Assembly (NCBI GenBank): GCA_018650795.1
Contig: JABIFG010000141.1
Span: 76,902 to 133,169 of the forward strand
From: Fidelibacterota bacterium
Lineage (GTDB): Bacteria > Fidelibacterota > UBA8477 > JABMPR01
Length of the DNA: 56,268 bases
Direction: 5' to 3'
Under the pieces are notes generated by a model, which worked only from the letters and a program-made list of their open reading frames with translations, searched no databases and had not been told where the DNA came from. Positions 35,539 through 43,348 of this stretch are shown here, one piece after another. Numbering within the stretch: the first letter of the stretch is position 1; the number at the start of each line of letters is the position of its first letter. Both the position numbers and the translations under genes were made by a program.

Positions 35539-36120
35539 ATGATGAAACACGAATTACCAGCTTTACCATTTGCACAAGATGCTTTAGCTCCAGTTATATC
35601 AGCTGAAACGCTTGACTATCACTATGGCAAGCACCACAACGCCTACGTAACCAATTTGAACAACCTGGTCCCTGGAACTGAGTTTGAAAACTCAAGTCTG
35701 GAAGAGATTATCCTGAAAGCATCAGGTGGAATTTTTAACAATGCCGCCCAGGTCTGGAATCACAGTTTTTACTGGAATTGCCTATCACCAAATGGTGGTG
35801 CTCCAACCGGTGCCCTGGCCGCTGCCATTGATACAGCCTTTGGATCATTTGACAATTTCAAAGCCGAGTTTACCAAGGCTGCAGCAACTAATTTTGGCTC
35901 GGGCTGGACCTGGCTGGTTAAGAATGCTGATGGTTCACTTGCCATTGCATCAACCACCAATGCAGGCACACCCATGACCAGCGGACAGACCGCCCTTTTG
36001 ACTGTCGATGTCTGGGAACATGCCTATTACGTCGACTATCGCAATGCCCGACCAAAATATCTGGAAGAAATCTGGAATATTTTCAACTGGGATTTTGTGG
36101 CAGATAATTTTGCAAAATAA
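35539..36120 (+). CDS. sodB: Superoxide dismutase, iron type
   Basis: This 193-residue enzyme dismutates superoxide to oxygen and hydrogen peroxide. Metal ligands are H28 (DYHYGKHH), H75 (VWNHSFYW), D157 and H161 (VDVWEHAYY). Gln71 in [13 protein letters not shown] is at the position that marks iron-type enzymes. No signal peptide is present, so it is cytoplasmic. AAGGAGAT precedes two consecutive ATGs at 35539 and 35542, either of which could be used. It is a single gene with its own promoter candidate and a strong terminator at 36176. Confidence 0.95.
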   Translation: MMKHELPALPFAQDALAPVISAETLDYHYGKHHNAYVTNLNNLVPGTEFENSSLEEIILKASGGIFNNAAQVWNHSFYWNCLSPNGGAPTGALAAAIDTAFGSFDNFKAEFTKAAATNFGSGWTWLVKNADGSLAIASTTNAGTPMTSGQTALLTVDVWEHAYYVDYRNARPKYLEEIWNIFNWDFVADNFAK

Positions 36121-36134
36121 TCCATGAATTAAGC

Positions 36135-36158
36135 TGTGCGGGATTCGAATCCCTGCAT
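36135..36158. repeat. Short palindromic element after sodB
   Basis: GGGATTCGAATCCC (36140-36153) is a perfect 14-base palindrome. It superficially resembles a tRNA T-arm but lacks the required G before TTC. Its GGATTYGAATCC core recurs at 36224. Confidence 0.5.
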
Positions 36159-36175
36159 AGGTTGACATAATTATT

Positions 36176-36204
36176 AAAAGGGTCGGTTCGCCGGCCCTTT
36201 TTTT
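36176..36204 (+). terminator. Rho-independent terminator of sodB
   Basis: AAAGGGTCGG pairs with CCGGCCCTTT around a TTCG loop, with one T-G wobble, and is followed by a run of T. The stem is 10 bp. Confidence 0.92.
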
Positions 36205-36217
36205 GTTCATCCACGCG

Positions 36218-36250
36218 AGGCGAGGATTTGAATCCCGACCTGGAGATATA
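36218..36250. repeat. Degenerate copy of the 9041-9102 inverted-repeat element
   Basis: AGGCGAGGATTTGAATCCCG followed by ACCTGGAGATAT matches the arms and right flank (CCTGGAGA) of the element at 9041-9102, with the long loop missing. Confidence 0.4.
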
Positions 36251-36341
36251 AAAAACTTCCAAATGGCGAATCAACCTTCTGCTTGCCGCGATTTCATTTT
36301 GGAGCATATTTTGAGGTCATTAACATTTCCAGGAGACATTC

Positions 36342-38129
36342 ATGTACAAGACCATAAAAACGACCATGCTAATCATCATGCTAATGGTGGGTGCCAACGC
36401 AAAAAGCATCCATTACGATCTTTCCATGTCCGAACCGCATACACACCTGTTTGAAGTCGAGATGCGCCTGGAGGGTTCAGGTGCGAAGGAAGTTGTGGCT
36501 TTGCCAGTTTGGACTCCTGGCTCATACCTCGTGCGCGAGTACGCCAAAAACGTCCAGGACATTTCAGCTCGCAGTGCAAATGGAACTCAGCTTAAGATCA
36601 AAAAAATTGACAAGAATCACTGGGAAGTAAAAGGTAAACGAGGGCAGGATATAATTATTTCCTATAAGGTCTACTCTTTTGAACACAGTGTGCGTACCAG
36701 CTATCTCAACTCGGATCATGCCCTGGTCGTACCGGCCAGCGTGCTGATGTACTGGCAAAAAAATCAGCACCGGAAGCATCACCTGCATATCAATATGCCA
36801 GATAACTGGTCGACCGTTACCACTGCTCTGGAACCATTTAACCAGCCAGACAATGTGGATTTTATAACTAAAAATTATGATGAACTGGTTGACTCACCAC
36901 TGGAGCTGGGCAATCAACATGTCGTGAACTTTGATGTATTGGGGAAACCTCATGTCATGGCTTTGTATGGTGCCAGTAACTATGATGATTCAGTACTGGT
37001 CAGTGATTTCACAAAAATTATTGAAGCTGAAGCAAGCATCTTTGGCGGCCTGCCCTATGATCATTACAGCTTCATTTTTCATGTTGAAGAGGGTCGCGGA
37101 GGTCTCGAGCATGCAAATTCCTCAGTCAATTTTATTCGACGCTGGTCATTTAATGACGAAAAGCGTTATAAGAGTTTCCTGGCGTTGGTTTCACATGAAT
37201 TTTTCCACACCTGGAACGTGAAACGCATTTATCCCACAGGAATCGCCACGTTTGATTATGATAATGAAAACTACCTGGATGAGCTGTGGATGGCAGAGGG
37301 ATTTACAAGTTATTATGATGAACTCATTCTTCAGAGAATTGGACACACTAAGAAAGATGCTTACCTAGAAGTTTTAAAAGATGAAATCAATACTCTGGAA
37401 GCGCTCCCGGGCAGACTTCACCAATCCGTTGCAGAAGCTAGTTATGATGCCTGGATCAAGTACTATCGCAAGAATGAGCACTCGCCGAACTCAAGCATTT
37501 CCTATTATAACAAAGGTCATTTACTGGGTCTTTTGCTGGATATAAAAATTATTGCCGCGACTCAGGGTAAATCCAATCTGGATGATGTCATGCTTAAGCT
37601 TTATAAGCAGTTCGCGCTAAAACAAAAGGGTTATACCAGTGATGATGTTCGGAAGGTTTGTGAGTCAGTCAGCGGTCTGAAGTTGACAACATTCTTCGAG
37701 GACTATGTGTTTGGTGTAGAGCCATTGCCCTATGTCGAAGTCTTTGCTCTGGCAGGTCTGGATATGGATTCAACGACTGAGAAAAGTTCCTACCATGGTG
37801 CTGTCCTGAAAAATCAAGCTGGCCGAATTATGATTACTTCAGTAGTGGAAAGTTCACCAGCCTGGGACGCAGGCCTCAATGTGAAGGATGAGCTAGTGGC
37901 AATTGATGGTTTCCGGGTGAAGAGCTCGAGTCCGGATTATTTCAGGGAAAAGGTTCCTGGGGATCGTATTATTTGTACAGTAAGTCGTAATGGCATATTG
38001 AAAGACCTACATCTTACTGTTGGTTTCAAACCAAGTTCTATCACAGAGCTCAAGCAGATCAAAGAACCCAGCGAAATTCAAAAGGTGGTGTTTGAGAAGT
38101 GGTTGGGGTTACCCTGGGATGAGGAATAA
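36342..38129 (+). CDS. M61-family metallopeptidase with PDZ domain
   Basis: This 595-residue protein has a short signal peptide (residues 5-20, ending in an Ala-Asn-Ala type site). An N-terminal beta domain (VWTPGSYLVREYAKNVQ) precedes the gluzincin zinc site H285-E286-x-x-H289 in SHEFFHTWNVKRIYP, with third ligand E319 in LWMAEGFTSYYDE. A PDZ domain sits near residues 490-570 (VESSPAWDAGLNVKDELVAIDG). M61 peptidases (glycyl aminopeptidase type) cleave N-terminal small residues and work outside the cytoplasm. The stop codon overlaps the start of the next gene (TAATG). Confidence 0.92.
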   Translation: MYKTIKTTMLIIMLMVGANAKSIHYDLSMSEPHTHLFEVEMRLEGSGAKEVVALPVWTPGSYLVREYAKNVQDISARSANGTQLKIKKIDKNHWEVKGKRGQDIIISYKVYSFEHSVRTSYLNSDHALVVPASVLMYWQKNQHRKHHLHINMPDNWSTVTTALEPFNQPDNVDFITKNYDELVDSPLELGNQHVVNFDVLGKPHVMALYGASNYDDSVLVSDFTKIIEAEASIFGGLPYDHYSFIFHVEEGRGGLEHANSSVNFIRRWSFNDEKRYKSFLALVSHEFFHTWNVKRIYPTGIATFDYDNENYLDELWMAEGFTSYYDELILQRIGHTKKDAYLEVLKDEINTLEALPGRLHQSVAEASYDAWIKYYRKNEHSPNSSISYYNKGHLLGLLLDIKIIAATQGKSNLDDVMLKLYKQFALKQKGYTSDDVRKVCESVSGLKLTTFFEDYVFGVEPLPYVEVFALAGLDMDSTTEKSSYHGAVLKNQAGRIMITSVVESSPAWDAGLNVKDELVAIDGFRVKSSSPDYFREKVPGDRIICTVSRNGILKDLHLTVGFKPSSITELKQIKEPSEIQKVVFEKWLGLPWDEE

Positions 38130-39358
38130 TGCCGCTAGAATGGAGGCCACACATTTATAGAAAGCAGTCAACTGTCTTTCAGATCTTAATAGTAATCCTT
38201 GTTACATTTGGAATGGTGGCTTGTGTATCTGCTCCAAGAGAGCAAGAAACTGCTGAGTATCCCAGACCAGGGGCTCTATCATCAAATTTTAATGAAGGTC
38301 CACATTTGATTTATCAAAATGATGCTTCTCTACTCTTACAAGCGGTTGAAGTTGATGGTCAGATGACTCTTAATACGAACCGTTTTAAACGATCTGATCT
38401 CGAAACTATTTCTGTGTTTAAATCAGGGTATTTGCCCCGGAGATTTGAGGTGCAACTCAGAGAGGAGATTACTGAAACACCCACTTATTACCCCTCAGTG
38501 GATACCACTTTTGCTGTTTCTGATATAGAAGGAAATTTTAATACGCTAATTAATCTCATGCAACAAAATGGCGTCATAGATGAATCTCTTGACTGGACCT
38601 TTGGTTCTGGTCATTTCGTGATGATTGGGGATGTTTTTGACCGCGGTAATCATGTAACTGAAATGCTCTGGTTTTTATATCGGCTAGAGCAGCAGGCGCT
38701 TGAAAGTGGCGGTTATGTTCATTTGCTCATGGGTAATCATGAAGCACTAAATCTCAGAGGTGATTTAAGGTATGTTGAGCCCAAATATTTAACCTTTGCC
38801 AAATTAACTGAAGCACAGTTTGGGATAAATTACACCATGCTATTTGGTAATAACACCGAACTTGGAAGATGGCTGAGATCAAAGAATGTTATAGAAAAAA
38901 TTGGTGATAAAATATTTGTACATGCGGGAATTTCTCCTGCCCTGGTAGAGAGCGGGTACTCATTGGAGAAAATTAACAGCTTGGCGAGAAAAATGTTAGA
39001 TACTCCCAAAGTAGAATTTGATGGAGCAGATAGTTTGTTGTGGGGTACATATGGTCCTTACTGGTATCGTGGTTACTTTGATGTTAACAGGGACAGTTGG
39101 GGTCCCCGAGCCACACAAGCTGATGTTGATCAGGTTCTTGATCATTTTGAAGCAAGTCAGGTTGTTGTCGGGCACACTCATGTGGACAAACCCGAATTAA
39201 GATATAATAATCGTATTTGTGCCATCAATGTAGTTCCTCCAGCCGATCACATGATCTCAGCACCCCCCAGGCAAGCCTATGGCCTGTTGATAAAGGGCTC
39301 TCATTTTTTTATAGCCGGTGAGAACGGGTTATTATCGGAGATAGGGGTAACCCAGTAA
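38129..39358 (+). CDS. Calcineurin-like metallophosphoesterase lipoprotein
   Basis: The 409-residue protein has an N-terminal hydrophobic segment with a lipobox-like GMVAC (Cys32). The phosphoesterase core shows SDIEGNFNTL (D132), MIGDVFDRGNH (D168), LMGNHEALNLRGD (N203, H204), FVHAGISPAL and VVGHTHVDKP. The first motif has Glu134 where most family members have His (D-x-H), so one metal site may differ. It resembles the bacterial Shelphs/ApaH-like group, which acts on phosphoproteins or dinucleotides. Its start overlaps the M61 stop, so the two are translationally coupled. Confidence 0.85.
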   Translation: MPLEWRPHIYRKQSTVFQILIVILVTFGMVACVSAPREQETAEYPRPGALSSNFNEGPHLIYQNDASLLLQAVEVDGQMTLNTNRFKRSDLETISVFKSGYLPRRFEVQLREEITETPTYYPSVDTTFAVSDIEGNFNTLINLMQQNGVIDESLDWTFGSGHFVMIGDVFDRGNHVTEMLWFLYRLEQQALESGGYVHLLMGNHEALNLRGDLRYVEPKYLTFAKLTEAQFGINYTMLFGNNTELGRWLRSKNVIEKIGDKIFVHAGISPALVESGYSLEKINSLARKMLDTPKVEFDGADSLLWGTYGPYWYRGYFDVNRDSWGPRATQADVDQVLDHFEASQVVVGHTHVDKPELRYNNRICAINVVPPADHMISAPPRQAYGLLIKGSHFFIAGENGLLSEIGVTQ

Positions 39359-39449
39359 GTATAGAGGTGTGTTTAACCCGACATTGCCCGGAACGAGCAC
39401 AAGTGGGTTATGTATCTGAAATAAGTATTTTGTTAAAGAAGGTGGAAAT

Positions 39450-39890
39450 ATGAAGCGAAAGCCAAAGTATTTGATATTTTTCGTCATCTTCCTGTTCGTA
39501 GCATCCTGCTTGATCGTGAGTAATATTGCTTTCGACCAAGGTACAAAACTAGGCTTGGGATATGGCGCTCCAAGTTCGAGCTTGACAATTATTACTGCAA
39601 TGGACTTGCTGGATTCAGGTAAAGTAGATTATGCAAAAAGGTTACTCAACCTGGAGTTGGATTTCCAAAGCACTAATTGGTGGGTATCCGATGGTGCAAA
39701 GCTTCCATGGTATGGCTATCATCGCTACTTAAAGATGTTTCAAGCTGGAAATGATGCTGGCAAGCATTTGATGAGTGATGTTGCTCTCTACCGTAGTACA
39801 CATATTAGTCCATTCACAGACACCTCGGATCTTTCGCATCAGTATTTGATGCAATCTCTACCAGAGAGGAATTCTGCCCAAAATCAATAG
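39450..39890 (+). CDS. Small lipoprotein or anchored protein of unknown function
   Basis: This 146-residue protein is not recognised. It starts MKRKPKYLIFFVIFLFVASC, with a lipobox-like VASC at Cys20 or an uncleaved anchor. The rest is soluble, with an aromatic segment (STNWWVSDGAKLPWYGYHRY). A good AAGGTGGA site lies just before the ATG. It follows the phosphoesterase gene by 91 bases and may be in the same transcript. Confidence 0.6.
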   Translation: MKRKPKYLIFFVIFLFVASCLIVSNIAFDQGTKLGLGYGAPSSSLTIITAMDLLDSGKVDYAKRLLNLELDFQSTNWWVSDGAKLPWYGYHRYLKMFQAGNDAGKHLMSDVALYRSTHISPFTDTSDLSHQYLMQSLPERNSAQNQ

Positions 39891-40187
39891 AGTCTCAACC
39901 AGAATAAAAAGACCAGCAAACAGACGCATATGTATCTCTATTTCGAGGATACCTCTTGTTTCACTATCCCGTAAACGTTTTGCCTCAGCGGAAATACCCC
40001 GCCTAATATCTTCATAAGTGAAAAGCAGTGTAAATCTGCCTGCCTTGGCGTAGCCTTGCGAAGACGGGTGACCAATTGAAATTTGATTTGAACAAATGTG
40101 GAATTCAAATTTTACAGTGAAGAGATAGGTTGTTAACCAGTTGAATTAACTTATTTTCATTTATTCTTTCAAGTTCTGGGAACCTAT
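39891..40187. other. Intergenic region without a gene; contains a possible dispersed repeat
   Basis: No open frame of note was found. Around 40035-40070 the segment GCCTTGGCGTAGCCTTGCGA, with flanks CTGC and AGACGGG, has the style of dispersed GC-rich intergenic repeats. The rest is AT-rich and should contain the promoter for the 1010-residue regulator. Confidence 0.35.
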
Positions 40188-43100
40188 ATGATTCGATCTA
40201 CAATCATTTTGAGCATATTATCACTTTCTCTAACTGCCAGTTTATGGGCAGCTGATGGTGATCCCTCGCTTCGGTTTCGAAATATCAGTCGGGGACAGGG
40301 CTTATCAAATGTGGGTATCACTGCAATCATGCAGGATAGCAGGGGCTTTATGTGGTTCGGAACCCTTAGAGGACTCAACCGCTGGGATGGCCGGACAATG
40401 CGTGTTTTTTATCATAGCCTTTTGGACAGCACGACTATCCCCAGCCCTAAAGTTTCTGCCATAGCAGAAACACCTGATGGGAATATCTGGGTTGGTTCTC
40501 CCGGCAAGGGCTTGGCCATGCTCGACCCTCGCCTGGAAAGATTTACGCGTTACCAGTATAATCCAGATGATTCAACATCACTTTCTGATAATAGAATCAC
40601 GGCCTTGCAGGTTGACACTGAAGGACGCCTGTGGGTTGGAACGCAGAGTGGCTTGTGTTATCTGAATCCTGGCGCCAAATCATTCACCCGGTTTCAGTAC
40701 GATCCTGAGCTAAACACATCAATACCAAACAACTGGATCACAGCCATGGAAGTCGATACTGAGGGGATACTCTGGATTGGAGCAAATAGTGGTCATGTCT
40801 TTTCGTTAGCCCCTGGTGTGAATGATTTTAAAACAATTAAGTACGGCTGGTTCAAGCCATCAGTAGCAGGGACAAATGTTATCTCCGACCTGGTTATGGA
40901 TCCCAATGGAAATGATCTGTGGGTGAGCATGGCACCAATAGGGGTTTTTCGTTATTCAAAAATCACTGGCGAGGTTACGAAGTTTCGCGCAGGGAAGCTC
41001 GATCCTAAGATGGTAAACAAAAATGCTATCTATTCACTTGAATGTGCTCAAGATGGAAGACTCTGGTTGGGTAATTTAAACGGTGTCTCATTATTGGATC
41101 CGAAGACCGGCAACTACAGTTTTATCGAACCAAATCCCAATACTCACGGTAGTATTAGAGCGAATTATTGTGGTAGTATGTTATTTGATTCTCAAGGAAT
41201 CATTTGGATTGGCTCGGCAACATCTGGAGTTGACGTGTGTAACCCTCAACAACTTCGCTTTCAATCTCTCAAACAACCGGAAACAGAATACCAGGTGGGA
41301 CAATGGGAATGGGTGCTTGATCTGGATGTTGATCGGCAAGACCGAATCTGGACCGCTGGTGCAGGGTTTCACAGGACTGATCTGGTAAGTGGTGACACGA
41401 AATCGTTTCAAACGGATGATACCAACCCCGCTGTCTGGAGCATGAATTATGGTGGAAAAGTCATGGTGGATCAACAGGACCGGGTCTGGATGGGAACCAA
41501 TGGTGCGGGTCTCTTTCGTTGGGATCCGAAGACAGACAACCTGGATCACTACCGCAAATATCGACTTTCTATAAGCCTGTTGAGTCACAATTATATCTCC
41601 GCCTTGTACGAAACCCTGGATGGCACTGTCTGGGTGGGGACTTTAGGGGGCGGCCTGCATCGCTACCAGCCTGAAACTGATGATTTTGAATTTATCCAGC
41701 ATGACCCTGATGATCCATATTCCCTGGCCGGTAACAATATCATGACAATCTTTGAGGATCAGCGGAGTGATCTTTGGGTGGGAACAGCCGACGCCGGTTT
41801 GGACCGACTGGATCAAAACACTGGAATGTTTCAACACTTCAGGGCTGGCCAGCAAAATAATTCCATCACAAGCGATGCTGTGTACACATTTTATGAAGAT
41901 AGACATTCAACTCTCTGGATTGGCACCTCAGGAGGGGGACTGTGTACATTAGACAGCAGCAGGCAAAATTTTGAGGTGATCGACCTTGGGTTTGATCCGG
42001 AAGGGATGTCTGTAGCAGGGATTCTGGAGGATGATCAGGGTTTGTTCTGGATCAGCAGCAATTGGGGTATTCTCAAATTCGACCCAGAAAATGGGCGAGT
42101 GCTAGGAGTTTATCAGGAATCAGATGGTGCTCTGGGGCTGAATTTTTTAGCTGATTCACGTGCAAAAGATAGCAATGGCACAATGTATTTTGGGAGTTTC
42201 GACGGCTTGAATTTCTTCCATCCCGATTCAATTGAAGTAAATGATCATATTCCCCCAATCGTCCTTACCGATCTGTGGGTCAATCATGAACGTGTGAGAG
42301 TTGGGGATGAAATAAATCAGCGGATTATTCTCCCTGAATCCATAGAATTTATGGACACACTACATTTGAGTTATCGAGATAAAGTTATCAGGTTTGAATT
42401 TGTAGCGCTGGATTATTGGAATCCTGACCTGAATCAATATCGCTATATGCTGGAAGGATTTGATCCTGACTGGGTGGCAGCTGGCAATACAAACATGGTT
42501 ACTTACACCAGTCTTGATCCAGGCTGGTACACGCTCCGGGTGCAGGGGTCAAATAATGATCGTATCTGGAATGAGAGGGGCGTTAATCTGGCTGTCTTTA
42601 TCAAACCGCCCTTCTGGAAAACTGGTCTGTTCAGAATTTTCATGATTCTCCTAATTCTGAGTATTTTTATGGGCATCATGTGGTTGCGGAATTGGCGATT
42701 GCGAGTTCAAAACCAGAAGCTTGAAGCCTTGGTGCGCCAACGAACCGCAGAACTTAAAGTGGAAATGGAAGCACGCTCCAGGGCGAAACAAGAGCACTTA
42801 CGCCGTGAGTTGCTTACCAAGACTCTGCACTTGAATGAAAAGCAGCAGATCGTTGATCACCTGCAGTTGGATCTGACTGAAATCGCTGGAACCATACCGG
42901 CTGATTCAAGGTCCAGAATTAATAAATTGATCCGCTTTCTCAAATCACACACTACTGCAAAACAAGGCTGGGATGACTTTGAACTATGGTTCACAGAAGT
43001 GCATACAAATTTTTATATCAATCTGCGTGAGGCAAGCTCAGGTTTATCAGAGAGTGAACTCAAGGTTTGTGCATTACTGCGTCTTAACCTGGTGACCAAG

Positions 43101-43220
43101 GACGTTGCCAAGGTCATGAACATTCAAACTGCTTCCATCAATATCTATCGCCACCGCATTCGCAAGAAACTAAATCTGCGTACCGAGGAAAATCTCACCA
43201 CCTTCCTGTCTCAGTTCTGA
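40188..43220 (+). CDS. Propeller-Y_Y_Y sensor with C-terminal LuxR-like DNA-binding domain
   Basis: This 1010-residue protein has a signal peptide, then about 14 two-component-regulator propeller repeats (for example GLSNVGITAIMQDSRGFMWF and GTLRGLNRWDG). A Y_Y_Y domain (YRYMLEGFDPDWVAAG, LRVQGSNNDRIWNE) is followed by one membrane helix near 810-832 and a coiled coil. The C-terminal helix-turn-helix is LSESELKVCALLRLNLVTKD followed by VAKVMNIQTASINIYRHRIR (about 945-1000). There is no kinase or receiver domain, so an extracytoplasmic signal is probably passed straight through the membrane to a DNA-binding domain. Next downstream is a sorted beta-helix protein, a plausible target. Confidence 0.88.
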   Translation: MIRSTIILSILSLSLTASLWAADGDPSLRFRNISRGQGLSNVGITAIMQDSRGFMWFGTLRGLNRWDGRTMRVFYHSLLDSTTIPSPKVSAIAETPDGNIWVGSPGKGLAMLDPRLERFTRYQYNPDDSTSLSDNRITALQVDTEGRLWVGTQSGLCYLNPGAKSFTRFQYDPELNTSIPNNWITAMEVDTEGILWIGANSGHVFSLAPGVNDFKTIKYGWFKPSVAGTNVISDLVMDPNGNDLWVSMAPIGVFRYSKITGEVTKFRAGKLDPKMVNKNAIYSLECAQDGRLWLGNLNGVSLLDPKTGNYSFIEPNPNTHGSIRANYCGSMLFDSQGIIWIGSATSGVDVCNPQQLRFQSLKQPETEYQVGQWEWVLDLDVDRQDRIWTAGAGFHRTDLVSGDTKSFQTDDTNPAVWSMNYGGKVMVDQQDRVWMGTNGAGLFRWDPKTDNLDHYRKYRLSISLLSHNYISALYETLDGTVWVGTLGGGLHRYQPETDDFEFIQHDPDDPYSLAGNNIMTIFEDQRSDLWVGTADAGLDRLDQNTGMFQHFRAGQQNNSITSDAVYTFYEDRHSTLWIGTSGGGLCTLDSSRQNFEVIDLGFDPEGMSVAGILEDDQGLFWISSNWGILKFDPENGRVLGVYQESDGALGLNFLADSRAKDSNGTMYFGSFDGLNFFHPDSIEVNDHIPPIVLTDLWVNHERVRVGDEINQRIILPESIEFMDTLHLSYRDKVIRFEFVALDYWNPDLNQYRYMLEGFDPDWVAAGNTNMVTYTSLDPGWYTLRVQGSNNDRIWNERGVNLAVFIKPPFWKTGLFRIFMILLILSIFMGIMWLRNWRLRVQNQKLEALVRQRTAELKVEMEARSRAKQEHLRRELLTKTLHLNEKQQIVDHLQLDLTEIAGTIPADSRSRINKLIRFLKSHTTAKQGWDDFELWFTEVHTNFYINLREASSGLSESELKVCALLRLNLVTKDVAKVMNIQTASINIYRHRIRKKLNLRTEENLTTFLSQF

Positions 43221-43348
43221 GACAAGACCTACATCCATATTCTCTACAGTGCCGTAAGCGGCAGTTAATACTTTGTATATATACGAAACCCTTGACTCTG
43301 CTCTAAATTTTTGCCGTAATCAAAAAGCTCAAACAGGAGGAGAGTCCC

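Noticed and set aside
36135-36158. A tRNA T-arm-like sequence (GGATTCGAATCCC)
   Set aside because: The base before TTCGA is A, not the nearly invariant G, and no acceptor, D or anticodon arm can be built around it. It is a perfect palindrome and better explained as a repeat.
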